Positions 1 through 12,031 of a DNA stretch of 64,000 bases are shown one piece after another; position 1 is the stretch's first letter, and every line of letters starts with the position of its first letter. Both the position numbers and the translations under genes were made by a program. The DNA is from Ananas comosus. Its lineage: Eukaryota > Streptophyta > Magnoliopsida > Poales > Bromeliaceae. The notes under the pieces are model-generated. The model did no database searches. It was not told the origin of the DNA and saw nothing but the letters and a program-made list of their open reading frames with translations. The DNA lies in assembly GCF_001540865.1 (NCBI RefSeq), contig NC_033638.1:10659755-10723754 (forward strand). Direction: 5' to 3'.

Positions 1-230
1 CAAGTGGGCGAGAGGCGTTCTCCCAAAGAAACCAAATACGCAAGCGAACGAATTCAAAGTTAAAACAAGGACACCCCTTGACAAGTACTCCATTCATTGC
101 TGTCCCATTTGCTAAAGAAGATAAGATTGGTTGCACGGAGGTGGGGCGCACACACGTGCGGTTTATCCCCACACGCGTGGGGAAGTGAACGCCATTAACT
201 ATCTTAATTAGGACTAACCCCCTCCCGCAC

Positions 231-270
231 GGGTATGGGTATGGGTATGGCCGTATGGGTATGGGTATGG
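231..270. repeat. GGGTAT hexamer repeat
   Basis: Runs of GGGTAT interrupted once by GGCC. The unit differs from the plant telomere unit TTTAGGG, so I read it as a simple repeat. Confidence 0.85.
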
Positions 271-897
271 CACCCAGCTAGCCTAAACAAACCCTTGTTT
301 CCTTTGTTTCTCTATTTACATTTATACTTGGACTCCGACAATTGCCTCTCATTACTCCGTATATACGTAATTTAACTCATGCGACGTAGATCTATGTTTG
401 GCCAAACTTTTTGAACAATTTTTTATATTAGAAGCAACGTACAGTTCAATCGGCAATAAATGAGATTTAGAGCTCACGTTGTGTTGTGCGACTGACTTTT
501 AGAAGCCGAAAGAAAAAGATTGTAATAATAATAATATAACTAAGGCTTGATCAAATGTTATAAATTATATTTATTAAATAAAATTCTAATAAAATAAATC
601 GGCGCGGCGCTTAGTACTGTCGCAGAAACTCTAGCGAAACTCCAACAAGGCTATAGCAGAACTAGGGAGGGAGATAAATGATTGATTAATCCGGGCCATG
701 GCCACCATGGATTCCTTTGTAAATTCAACGCACGCGACGAACGGTGGGCGCAATAAATCCCGGCCATAGTACACACAAAGTTTTCTTTTTGAATTTCTGA
801 ATATAGTAAACTAATAAGTGAGCAAGTTAGGCACGTGTTCAGACATATGATCGATGATTGTCCTACATCTGCACATGCGTGCGTACGCACGTACACG

Positions 898-953
898 CAT
901 ACGTACGTAAAGAAGGATTAAAGATCATACGTACGTAAAGAAGGATTAAAGAT
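898..953. repeat. Perfect 28-bp tandem duplication
   Basis: Two identical adjacent 28-bp units, each starting CATACGTACG and ending AAAGAT. No coding content. Confidence 0.9.
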
Positions 954-2316
954 TTGATCAATTGCACGTGATGGCTCTTCGTATTATTGACTTTTTCTTG
1001 CTGCGGAGGAATCCCTCTTTGTCTATAATATATCTATATTCGCTCCTTGACCCGAATAATTATAAAATAATGCATTACTTTAGATAAATCGTACCTTACG
1101 CGTAACTGCTCCTCTGCGTTCTCCGTGAAAAGCTTGTACACTGATTTTTCAAACAAACTGCATGACCAACGTGGATATATCACCGTGCTTGTGATAAATT
1201 TAGGCACCGAAATGTGTAACATAATCGGACGAATTAATTAATTAATGGTAACTCTTCATCAACGTCTCCTATGAACAATAGTCAAACTATTGTTGGCTCA
1301 CGAGTACTTTTCTTATTTGGTTAACCCTTACCCATTATTGATTGAGACCTCTTAAAAGCTACAAACAAGGAAAGTACATGTTCATACTCAAAAAAGCTCA
1401 GCAGAAGATGAAGCCGATCGATGAGCAATTACAGCTAATTATAGTAACCACTAAAATAAAATATCGGCAAGTAGGATCTGATTAGATGGGTGAAATGAAG
1501 GAAAGGTGTGTGTGGTTTCTGCTCCTTGTCTCACCCTTGTATATATTCTCCATAGATCGTAGAGTTTACTTTCCTTAATGGGCCAAACTTTCCACACGAA
1601 AAAGGATCCATGCAAAGAGTGAACGTCTTATTTTGTTGATGTGAAAGGATGCTCTCCAAACCCTCAACCAAATTAATTAAGGTGTGGAGATGGGATCAAC
1701 TTGGAGAACAATTCATTGCACCTAACACTTCAATTAACACCTCTACTAAGTCATTGTGTCTCCTTACTTGTTACCCTAGCACCTGCGACTTTTTTCCACA
1801 AGAAACCACAAGCACAACCAACACTAGCTGTAAACTATAAAATTCTTTTCCAGTTACGTTTACATATGTATCCAGAAATCAAGTAAATGCATCAAACAAA
1901 AAAAGCAAAAAACAAAAAATAAAAAAAACAAAAGCTTCCCTAGCCATCAAATCGGGACAAAACAACTGATTCCGATCGATCGATCATTCACTAAAAAATG
2001 GCCCAGATCGATGACAATTAACCCCTATATATAAACCAATCACACCCTACCCCTATAACCCATACATATGCTATACCAAATCAACCCCCGTGTCACTCCA
2101 AATTTAAATTATAGTCATCAAAGAATCAAGTGCCAACTTGGATATACTTGCATGATCAGTAATAAGAGGAGAATAATCAATGCTCTTTGTGAAGTAACTG
2201 ATTATTCTAAGTGCTTGAAATAGCATTTAACAGTTTCTTCATATTTTTAAATTTAACATCTCTATCAGATATGCGGATTAAAGCTCCCAAACACTCCAAA
2301 ATAGACAAGACAAATA

Positions 2317-2356
<40 letters not shown>

Positions 2357-2960
2357 AAGAAGAAGAAAAAGAAAAGGAGAGATTAGATTACAACCACTCG
2401 TCCAAAGGCCGACTAGAGTTTAATCCACCTCTTTTTGAATTTCAGTATTTTTTTTAAAAAAGTGAAAACACTGGTTGAAAAAGGTTTTCTCTTGAATATT
2501 AATAGAGTTAAAAGTAGTACAATTAATTGCTTTTGGAACGTAAATCTAGCATTTGCTCGAGAGAGAAATGCATGCATAGAAAATATAATCAATAGCAGAA
2601 GCTACATGCGCGCGTGAATGGATTGAAATAAAAATTAAACTCGGCATATATGGACAAGCTAGGGGAAAGATCAGAACGGCAGAATAGCTTTTGAACAATT
2701 TTAAGTTCTACAACTAGTGATACATTGCTTAATTTGTTTGTACAACTAAGAACCCTGCGGTGACATATTTATAAGGCAACTACAGAGCACGAGCATGAAC
2801 ACGAACATGAACATATAATTCTACTCTGCATCGATCACTCCGCTCCTAAATTTGAAAAGCATGCATGCGCAATACAAGTGAGCCAATGATTATTAACACA
2901 GTAAGACACTCAAATGTATACGAAGAAAGAGGAAGAAGAGGAACAAACACTACTACTTAA

Positions 2961-3632
2961 TTAATAAGGCGGCGGCGACGACGACCGGCCGTTCGATATA
3001 TGCGGATTCGGCGGCAGATTATACAGCGCCATCGAAACCGGCTGCGCCGCCAAATCCCCGCCGCCGTTGTTCCCCGGGATCTCCTGCAGTTGCATTCCTT
3101 CGGAAGGAGTAGGCGCCGCCGCGGCGTCTGCTGCTGGATCGGGGTCGTCGTCGGGGAGGGGGAGGCGCTCGTAGGTGGCGTTGGCGAAGGTGGCGGCGAC
3201 GACCATCACGGGCCCCGAGGCGAGGAGCTCGCCGACGACGCTCCCGCCGACGACCTGGCCCTGGCCGCCGGCGAGGTAGACGGTGAGGCCAGCGGGGGGC
3301 GGCGGCGTTGGGGCCGGGAGGAAGGCGCCGGAGAGGGAGAGGATGTCGAAGCGGCCGTGGAGCGCGACGACGGCGCCCGGGGGGGCGGCGGGCTGGCGGA
3401 GGGTGACGTTGGCGACGGCGCCGCTGGCGCTGAGGACGGAGACGCCGCGGCCGCGCCGGCGTGCGAAGGCGGCGACGGCGCCGGCGATGTCGGCGCCGCT
3501 GGCGATCTCGAGCACGTGGGAGCGCAGCGCGCTGGGGCTCTCGCGGGCGACGACGATGGGAGGCTTGGGCTTGTTCCTGGAGCCCGGGGGTCGCCCGCGC
3601 GGGCGGCGCCCTGAGGACGAGCCGGAGCCCGG

Positions 3633-3671
<39 letters not shown>

Positions 3672-3875
3672 TTCGGAGGGGGAGAGCGGGGCGTCGTCGT
3701 CGTTGTTGTTGGTGGTGGCGGCGTTGGCGTTGCTGGCGCTGCTGTTGGGGGTGGTGGGAGCAGCGCTGTTGACGTCGGAGGGGTCGCGGAGGAGGAGCAG
3801 GTGGTGGTGGAGGTGGTGGAGGCGGAGAGAGGACGGGGCGGCGGCGGCGGAGGCGGCGGGGTCGACGCCTCCCAT
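2961..3875 (-). CDS. AT-hook motif nuclear-localised (AHL) protein, AT-hook plus PPC/DUF296 domain
   Basis: A 304-residue single-exon protein. An AT-hook with the [14 protein letters not shown] core lies at about residues 89-106; this type of hook binds the minor groove of AT-rich DNA. It is followed at about 118-245 by a PPC/DUF296 domain with the GRFDIL core and the later [13 protein letters not shown] and [16 protein letters not shown] segments. The N-terminus is Ala/His/Leu-rich and carries a seven-fold Asp-Pro repeat (about residues 69-82) encoded by a GGGTCG hexamer repeat. The C-terminus is low complexity. One AT-hook, one PPC and no intron fit the type I (clade A) AHL group. Family members form PPC-mediated homo- and heterotrimers and repress or tune growth and hormone genes. 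The start ATG is the first in frame after GC-rich coding sequence begins, and GA-rich leader DNA lies upstream. Overlapping frames on both strands are GC-rich shadows. The family is certain; the orthologue is not. Confidence 0.95.
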
Positions 3876-4014
3876 GGCCGCGCCGGCCCACCACCTGTTT
3901 GCCAGCTCGATCTTCCTCTTTATTTTTATATATTAGCTTGTTAATTTGGGCTAATTTAATAATCCAATCCAACACACGCAACACGTACTCGACGAAAGAA
4001 TAAAAAGATAGAAT

Positions 4015-4032
4015 GAATATATAAGCAGAGAC

Positions 4033-4080
<48 letters not shown>

Positions 4081-4158
4081 ATAAGCAGAGACAGAAGAGA
4101 GAGAGAGAGGGAGGGATCGGAGGGGGAAGGGAAAATATATTTTATAAGGACTAGAACT

Positions 4159-4194
<36 letters not shown>

Positions 4195-4217
4195 ATGGAT
4201 GGATGGATGGATGGATG
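4015..4217. repeat. GA microsatellites and GGAT repeat upstream of the AHL gene
   Basis: Three long (GA)n tracts are separated by a duplicated block starting AATATATAAGCAGAGACAG, and the stretch ends with (GGAT)n at 4193-4217. It lies about 140-340 bp 5' of the AHL start codon on the minus strand, where it would read as (CT)n in the gene's leader or promoter. CT/GA-rich leaders are common in plants; a regulatory role is only an inference. Confidence 0.85.
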
Positions 4218-4596
4218 CGGTTGCAGCTCAATCTATTAATCCCTCTCTAGCTAGGGTTAAGATGGAAAAAGTAAAAAAAAAAAAAAAAAAAAAAAAGAAA
4301 AAGAAAAAAGAAAAAAGAAACGTTGGCAGCCGGCAGCCGACACCGCCCGCACAGCTTAATTGAGGCTTATCATGACTTTTGTCCAACCCTGCTGTGCTCG
4401 GTAGCTACGGACGTCCCAGTCGCAGTCGAAGTCACAGTCGGAGATCCACCTAACGAATAGTGAACTGCGTGCGCCAGCAGGATGGCCGTGGCCGTAGCAT
4501 TGGCTTGGACCCCCCCTAACACGGTGGGCCCTAAGTTGATTTGTGGTCGCAAGCAGAAGACTGATCGATTACTTGTGGTCGCAAGCTACTACTACT

Positions 4597-4630
4597 ACGA
4601 TTACGATTACGATTACGATTACGATTACGA
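4597..4630. repeat. (GATTAC)n microsatellite
   Basis: Five successive GATTAC units following a short (CTA)n run. Confidence 0.9.
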
Positions 4631-5122
4631 GACTCTCTCTCTCTCTCCCTCTCTTGTGGCTCCATCCATTCTCATTCTAATACTAATTCTGATTCTATTT
4701 CTGTCTCTATATGGAGGAGCTACCCAGCTAGTACTCTACGATCCTCTTCCTTTATTTCTCCTCTCCAGTTCCATTCGAAACAAGCTGTACAACTTTGGAA
4801 ACAGTAGATTTGTTGTACACTTGTACATTGCTCTCTCTCTCTCTCTCTCTCTTTGTGGCGTTACCTCAATGAATTTAATGGGATCAGAGCGCACCGTGTG
4901 GAAGGAAGGATTCTACACTATCACACTTGCACTATATTATTAATAATAAATCAATTACATTCCTTCTTTTCAAAAAAAATATAATAAAAATATTTTTTTA
5001 TAATCATGATGGAATATATATTTTTAAAAGGAGATTTTTGATTGATTTGTTACGCCACTTCATCAATATATTCGTTGCATTCTAAAATTTTTCGTGTGTA
5101 AAAGAACTTCGTGCAGTATAAA

Positions 5123-5276
5123 TTTTTTTTTTTTTAGAGAAATAAATAGCATGCTATCTGTTTCATTTATTTTATTTAAAAATAATTTTAACTAGAAATA
5201 ATATGATTCAAATTTAGAATCTCGAATATCAACTATTAAATTTTTTGTTACTTGCACTAGAGACTATTGGTCGGTC
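5123..5276 (-). mobile_element. tRNA-derived SINE, full-length but diverged
   Basis: Read on the minus strand, the order is a tRNA-like head with the A-box region (CTCTAGTGCAAGT), a decayed B-box (TTTGAATCA), a body, the shared tail with palindrome ATAGCATGCTAT, then poly(A) (poly(T) at 5123-5135 here). It matches, position for position, the better preserved copies at 28216-28415 and 55253-55406. No clear target duplication remains. Confidence 0.8.
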
Positions 5277-7918
5277 TAAGTTGTATTGTGTTGTGATGTA
5301 TTGTGTTATTGGGGGTAACGTGAAAGGGCAGGAGGAAGTGGGGCAGAGAGTGGGAACACAGCGCGGCACAACACGCCACTGTCTCGAGTCACAACATACT
5401 GTCGAATGCCTTGGTCGGAATAACAAACGATCGAGCAGATCAATTGATCAACAAAAACTTATTATTAGCAGTACTTTATTTTTTTTAAAAAAAAATAGCA
5501 CTTGCTTAATTATATACTACCATTTGAAGGTTCTAGATTTTTATACTTATCCTTTTTAAGGAACCAATATAAAAATTATATTTCTAATATTGCGCTATTT
5601 TAATAAATATTCTTATAAAGTTTTAAATATTTTTAAATATATTTTCAGAGTTAGACTTTATTAGTGCGCATTTAAAAATTATTATTATCTTCTATGAAAT
5701 AATTATTTTTTTCATTTAAATATACTATTTACAATCACTCACTTATTTTATTCGTTTTTAGCGGCCTTTTACTTTTTTTATTTGACCTTATAACCGTCAT
5801 CTTCTCTCTGGAGCCAAAGAAGATGAAATGTTATTTTTTTCTTTCCATTGGTGCCTCCACTTAACCCAAATTATGAAATCAAGTTCTAATCACAAAAAAG
5901 TTTATTTCTAATCCAAAAAACTAAAATAATAAAATTTTATACACAAAATGTATTAAAGGATGCATGTCACCTTCGTTCGAAAATTAGAGAAATGGATTAT
6001 CGGAGGAATTCAAAATTCTCCCTCGGAAGAGAGGCTCCAACTGAGCAGCTTCTAATGCTCCGAGCGATTCTACGACACTATGCTCAGTTGCTCTACTGTT
6101 TGGTTCGGCCTTTTCTTCTTCTTCCATCCTCTTGCCAATAAGGATCCAAAAGAGAGAATCCGATAGATATGAAAAAAATACCCTGGAAAGAGAGGAGGGC
6201 TGGGAGAAAAGAGTTCCGAAAATGGATTCAATTAACAAGGAACAAAATTGATATTTCACTTTCACGCTAAGACATAATTCAGGTTTAATCTGAGATGAAT
6301 TAATAGATGCTAACAGTAAGGAAAAAAATTTGAATAACGAAAAAGTTTATAAGAATATTTTTCCAACAAAAAAAAGGAATTTGAAGAATAAATAAACTAT
6401 ATGTATAATAAATTTTAAACTTTATTTTGAGAGAAATGTAGAAGCTATCCACTTAAGTAAATCTGTTTGGAAATAAATTCAACTAAAAGTATAAAGCAAT
6501 TAAAATTTGAATTTAAAACTCTATTCTGCCCAAGGGATTGCACGGGGTACCAACCATCAAATTCTTAACCAACTTTCTTGAGTAAAATTGATGACTTTTA
6601 ATTTATATTGAAGTTAAACACGCATATGTACACACACAAATTTGTTTGAGATTTACTCTAGCTACACCAACATCACTAACTCTAGTTGGTCCCCTAGCAC
6701 ACAAAATTTCTTGCCCAATTGTAAAAGATTCCAATTAATTAAGACAAAACATAGGGTGAAACGTTCATTTTTTTCTTGTGCACCATTTAGGTAAGTAAAC
6801 CAAGTTGGAATTTAAGACCCACTTGTCAAATTGGTGGTACTGTACATTGCCATCTTTTTGCTGTACGAGCTCGATTAATGTAAGCGACTTTTGGCAAAAT
6901 TGCGTCGTGCATTTGTAAAAGTAACCCGTCCTCGTAATTACCTAATACCACCTGTTCCGATTTGGAAAATGCACCCTCCCCTGATACTGCTCCTTTTGAA
7001 CTGGTCGCAGATCAAAGTACACAAAACGCCCCTCTATCTACGCTGATGCAGGATTTCCAAATAGGGAAAAGATGTTTCATTTGGTGGGACCGACACACTG
7101 ACCATAACTGGCCATGATCGGACGCCCCCACTCTCGAGATTTCGACCGTTGATTTGACGTCTTGAATCGATACTTGGTTTGATCCGGTACCAATTTGCGC
7201 GGTGCGAAATGACCGTAAGAATCGATCGCGGCCGTCGATGTAATCTACGAATCTATGTCTCCTGCGTATCTACGCCGTCCAAAGGATATATAGAATCGGC
7301 CCGCTCGTGGAAATTTCAAATTATCAATCCAACGAATGGAGATAACGCCAGGAGTAATAGTAAAGTCTCCGATCTAAAAGGATTTTGCAAAATTACGATT
7401 CTTTTAATTTAAAAAAATATCATTTTATTTTTTGAAAAATTTAATTTTTTTAAAGAAAAAGTAGTAAACAAAACTAATAATAAATTATAGATATTCTAGA
7501 ACTGTAATTTTATAACGAAAAGAAATTCACACTGCTCTATGATTAATATAATATAATGGTTCAAGTACAGAAAACGAAAACGAAAGAGACTTGGTGTCAC
7601 GTGGGTATGGAGGGAGCATGGAGTAGACAAGAATCAGTGGTGTCTCTTTGCTTAACTATTGATTAACTATTGTGTAATGCTAAAGATTTAGCACTTTTAT
7701 AAATTATTAATTTAGAAAAAAATTATTATTTATAAACTCTTTGCTTTAAGAATTTTAAAAAATTTATATTTTAGTAAACAAAATAAATAAAATGAGTACA
7801 GATGGGCGCGTGAGCTCTACTCTATTTTATAGATGCATGAGCAGCATTGCTCATTAATTTATAGCTCCGATAAAAATTTTAAATAAATTTATATATATCT
7901 AATGTAACTTGCAAAATA

Positions 7919-8032
7919 AAAGATAACGTGTTATCCATTTTTATTGAAAATGTGAATCAATTAGAATTCAAACTTAAAATCTCGAGTATCAACCACAAAT
8001 TTTTTTTGCCACTTATACTAAAAAAAAGTTAG
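7919..8032 (-). mobile_element. Degraded SINE of the same family
   Basis: Keeps the tail hairpin as GATAAC-GT-GTTATC, the body segment equivalent to GTGAATCAACTAG and a decayed B-box. The tail's poly(A) is lost. It sits 45 bp upstream of the copia element's left target duplication. Confidence 0.65.
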
Positions 8033-8081
8033 TAAATCAATAATATATTAATAATTTAAAATTGCTATGCGTTGATATTCT

Positions 8082-8272
8082 TGTTACTTTATATAAATAT
8101 TTCTTTGTACAGGAGATTATGCATTCCTTATATTAGTGTATACTATATTAGTTTTCTTACCAATTCACAACTCACCATGTATTAGCTTGATCTCTGTTTA
8201 TATAAAGAGGTCTTTTGTAATTTATCAAATCAGAAAGAAATATATTTTCTTCTCCAATTATTCTTTGTTTCA
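8082..8272 (+). repeat. 5' LTR of the copia element
   Basis: A 191-bp LTR beginning TG and ending CA, with a TATA-like TTTATATAAAG near 8197. From 8152 on it is almost identical to 11906-12026. Confidence 0.92.
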
Positions 8273-8284
8273 TGGTATCAGAGC
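8273..8284 (+). other. Primer-binding site (initiator tRNA-Met)
   Basis: TGGTATCAGAGC follows the LTR's terminal CA directly. It is the standard plant copia PBS, complementary to the 3' end of initiator methionine tRNA. Confidence 0.95.
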
Positions 8285-8354
8285 GCGACTAGCTTAATAC
8301 GCAAAAGCTCGTCGTCACAAGATCGCCGTCGGTATCTCTCGACCTAATTCTGTC

Positions 8355-11300
8355 ATGACATCCGCACCTCCATCGATGCCGCCTGTACAGGTTCCTACAC
8401 CGACACCTCCATCAATGCCGCCTGTACAGGTTCCTGCATCGACTATTGCCCAGCTCGATGTTAAACTCTCCGGGCCTAATTATCGTGAATGGTCGGTGTC
8501 CATTCAACTCTTGTTTGATGCTCTCGATCTTACTGGACATATTGATGGTGCTGGTCCACCAACCGATGATTCCAAACTCAAGGACTGGCTCGTTGCTGAT
8601 CGACGTGCTCGTGGAATTATTTCTACATCGGTAAACATAGACATTCGGATGCAGCTTATCAATTTGTCCACCGCTCACCAGATGTGGTCTCTTCTTCGGC
8701 AGATGTATGAGCAGTCTAGTTATGCTCAATCATATGCTGAGTTTCAAGAGATCTCCATGGCTCATCAAGGTGAGCGTAGTATCCAAGAGTTTTACAGTTT
8801 TATGCAGGCTCGTTGGCGTCAACTGGCGACCATGGATGAACCCTTGTGTCGCACTTGCTCAGCTTGTCAGTGTACTGTCAAGCAAAAGCAGGTGCGTGAT
8901 CAACAACGATTGTTCCAGTTTCTTATGCGCCTACGACCTGAGTTTGAAGCATTACGTGGCCAACTACTCCATCGAACTCCCTTCCCTACTATTGATGTGG
9001 CTCTCGCGGAATTGATTGCTGAGGAGACACGTCTTCGAGTTTTGAGTTCCTCTTCTTCCGCAATGCCTAACGTTCTTGCTGCTCATGGTCCTGCAAGTCC
9101 ACCTCCCGTGCCAGCGCCTACTTATCATCAACCGCCTTCTAGTTACATTCCAAATCCTGGTACTAGAAAAGACAAACGAAGCATTCAATGTCGTTACTGT
9201 CATCTTTGGGGTCACTCAATTCAAGATTGCCGGAAAAAGAAATGGGCAGATCAGCATTTACGATCCTCTCGTAATATGCCTACTGTTGCATCTGCTCCTT
9301 CTGTTCCTCCGGTCAACAACGCGTCATCTACAGAGCAGCAACCTTCAACTATTCAATTGAGTCTTCCTCAACTACTGCAGATGTTTCAGCAACACCAATT
9401 GACTCCATCCACTTCGTCAGGGCAGTCCTCCTCTATCTTTTCATCTACGCCATCAGGTTTTGGTATGACTGGTCCTGGAGGTACTTCGGAACATTCCTGG
9501 ATTTTAGACTCAGGCGCATCATTTCATATGACACCACATGCTTCTTTACTTTCTTCACCTTCTCAATTAAATTCACCTTCACATATTTTTACTGCTGATG
9601 GTACCTCTCTTTCTGTCAATAATAGTGGCGTTGTTTCACCTAAATCTGATACTTCAGGACGCTTTACTATTCCCTCTGTCCTACATATACCTCGACTCTC
9701 TCTTAACTTACTATCTGTCAGCCAAATTACTGATCATGATTGCACAGTGACCTTTGATTCTTCTTCTTGTCTTGTGCAGGATCGTCGGACCGGGACTTTG
9801 ATTGGACAGGGCCATAGACGTGACTGCCTGTACTACATGGACTATCTGCATCTTCCTCCTAAAATTAATTCAGCAAATATTGCTACAACTTCAAATTCTG
9901 ATCTCTGGCATCGTCGTCTCGGTCATCTTTCTTCTGATAAGTTTACTGTTTTAGTTCGTAGTGGTGTATTAGGTCCTGTTTTTAATTCCGAATCTGTTTC
10001 TTGCATTGGATGCAAACTTGCTAAACATTCCATTAAACCTTTTCCTGTTAGCAATTCTATTTCAAGTGCACCATTTGATCTTATTCACTCTGATGTTTGG
10101 GGACCAGCACCTATATCAACTCGTGTTGGAAATAAATATTATGTTATTTTCATTGACGATTACTCACGCTTTACCTGGGTTTATTTTATGCATAACAAAT
10201 CTGAACTTTTTCAATTGTATCAAAATTTCGCTGCCATGGTTCAAACTCAATTTGGTGCCACTATTAAAACTTTCCGCTCTGATTCTGGTGGCGAGTATCT
10301 TTCAAATGAATTTCGCCAACTTCTCGCTAAGCATGGTACTTTGCCGCAACTCTCTTGTCCTTATACTCCTCAACAGAATGGTGTTGCTGAGCGTAAACAC
10401 CGACATATCCTTGAAACCGCTCGATCTCTTCTAATTGATGGGTCTGTGCCTAAACAATTTTGGGCAGATGCGGTTTCTACCGCAGTTTATCTGATTAATA
10501 TTATGCCCTCCAGTCTTTTCTCCGGCGTTTCTCCTAGTGAGCGATTGTATGCTAAATCACCATCTTATACTCATTTGCGTGTTTTTGGATGTACTTGTCT
10601 TGTTCTTTTGCCTCCGCATGAACGAACCAAATTAACTCCAAAATCGTCAATTTGTGTTTTCTTAGGATATAGTCTTGAGCATAAAGGGTACAGATGTTAT
10701 GATCCTACTGCTCGCCGCATGCGAATTTCTCGAGATGTCATTTTTCTTGAACATGTATCATATTATGCTCAATCTAAGTTAAGCGTTGATACTTCTGCCG
10801 TTTCTTCACCTTCTGTTATTGATCTTTCATTTCTTGTTAATTCTTCGTCGACCACCACATCTTCTCCCGAAGAGCCCCAACGAATTGTCGCTCAGCCCAC
10901 TGAATCTTCGTCTTCTGCAGAAGTTTCTATAGTACCGGCACCACATGACGACCCACCAATTACTGTTCCTTCCGACGATCAAACGACTGCTGAGCGCCGC
11001 TATCCACTACGTACTCGCCGCCCCACATAATTTTTTGGTTGTCTTGCCTCTCATTCTTTTTCTCCACGATATCATGCTTTCTTTGCAGCCATTTCTAATA
11101 TCCAGGAACCCCGTACATATCACCAGGCCGTTTCCATTCCTGAATGGCGAGATGCAATGACCACAGAACTTACTGCCCTTCATCGTACTGGTACTTGGGA
11201 ACTAGTTCCTCTCCCGCCGGGCAAGACTCCAATAAGTTGTAAGTGGATTTATAAAGTCAAGACAAATTCTGATGGCTCAATTGATCGCTATAAAGCCCGT

Positions 11301-11939
11301 TTAGTTGCTCGAGGGTTCTCTCAAGAATATGGCATTGATTATGAGGAGACATTCGCCCCTGTTGCTAAGATGACCTCTGTTCGCATCCTTATTGCTCTTG
11401 CTGCCTCTCGTAGCTGGCCTCTTTATCAACTTGATGTCAAAAATGCCTTCTTACATGGGGATCTTCATGAAGAAGTTTATATGCAACCACCTCCTGGTCT
11501 TTCCCATTCATCCGGTCATGTTTGCCGGCTACGGAAGGCTTTATATGGCCTTAAACAAGCTCCCCGAGCTTGGTTTGAAAAATTTCAGTCTGCTATTCTT
11601 TCCTTTGGATTTCATCAAAGCGAAAATGATCATGCCTTATTTATTCATACATCTTCTCGCGGGCTCACTGCCTTACTTTTGTATGTTGATGATATGATAA
11701 TTACTGGTGATGATCCTGATTATATTCGTTCCGTTAAATCCTATCTTCAGCAACAATTTGACATGAAGAATCTTGGTCCTCTTCGATATTTTTTGGGGAT
11801 TGAAGTGGCATATAGTCCTCGAGGATATATATTGTCTCAACAAAAATACAATGCTGACTTGCTATCTCGTGCTGAGCTCACTGATACTGACACTGTGAGT
11901 ACTCCTTTTCTTACCAATTCACAACTCACCATGTATTAG
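8355..11939 (+). pseudogene. copia gag-pol, one in-frame stop and lost RNase H
   Basis: Domains in order: a Gag-like N-terminal region; a CCHC zinc knuckle (CX2CX4HX4C) near 9187-9228; the protease motif LDSGAS near 9506; the gag-pre-integrase motif LWHRRLGH; an integrase core with FIDDYSRFTW and SDSGGEY; and, after the stop, reverse transcriptase with YKARLVARGFSQ and the YVDDM catalytic box. A single TAA at 11028-11030 interrupts the frame. The same frame stays open on both sides of it, so this is one nonsense change, not a frameshift. The reading frame then runs into LTR sequence at 11906 and stops at 11939. The frame is otherwise open, which suggests a fairly young insertion. Confidence 0.93.
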
Positions 11940-12026
11940 CTTGATCTCTGTTTATATAAAGAGGTCTTTTGTAATTTATCAAATCAGAAAAAAATATATT
12001 TTCTTCTCCGACTATTCTTTGTTTCA
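11906..12026 (+). repeat. Truncated 3' LTR of the copia element
   Basis: 121 bp matching the last 121 bp of the 5' LTR with only a few differences (for example GAAAG to GAAAA and CCAATTA to CCGACTA). It ends CA and is followed by the ATTCT target duplication. Confidence 0.92.
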
Positions 12027-12031
12027 ATTCT

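Larger units (their letters stand above)
1..2960. other. Intergenic DNA, no gene recognised
   Basis: No open frame here looks like a protein. The stretch is AT-rich with two small tandem repeats (listed separately), a 36-base A run near 2319-2354 and scattered purine-rich tracts. Its right-hand end is the 3' flank of the AHL gene on the minus strand. Confidence 0.6.
4218..8076. other. Intergenic, AT-rich, with SINE remnants
   Basis: No gene recognised. Contains a (GATTAC)n repeat (4597-4630), CT repeats (4632-4650, 4830-4853), two SINE copies (listed separately) and long AT-rich tracts. The open frame with repeated Tyr-Asp around 4600 is only translated microsatellite. Confidence 0.6.
8082..12026 (+). 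mobile_element. Ty1/copia LTR retrotransposon, internally deleted
   Basis: A 3,945-bp element bounded by the 5-bp target duplication ATTCT (8077-8081 and 12027-12031). The order is 5' LTR, initiator-Met primer-binding site, gag-protease-integrase-reverse transcriptase, then a truncated 3' LTR. The RNase H region, polypurine tract and first 70 bp of the 3' LTR are missing. The break lies at a short TTTTC-type homology (about 8152 against 11906). Both target duplications are intact, so the deletion happened after, or during, this insertion. The element cannot be autonomous. Confidence 0.95.

Noticed and set aside
231..270. Possible interstitial telomere repeat
   Set aside because: The unit GGGTAT does not match the plant telomere unit TTTAGGG.
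3000..3984. Long open frames on both strands across the AHL gene
   Set aside because: They are Arg/Gly/Ala-rich shadows of very GC-rich coding DNA; only the 304-residue frame has recognisable domains.
4482..4943. Frame with a Tyr-Asp repeat
   Set aside because: Translated (GATTAC)n and CT microsatellites; no conserved sequence.
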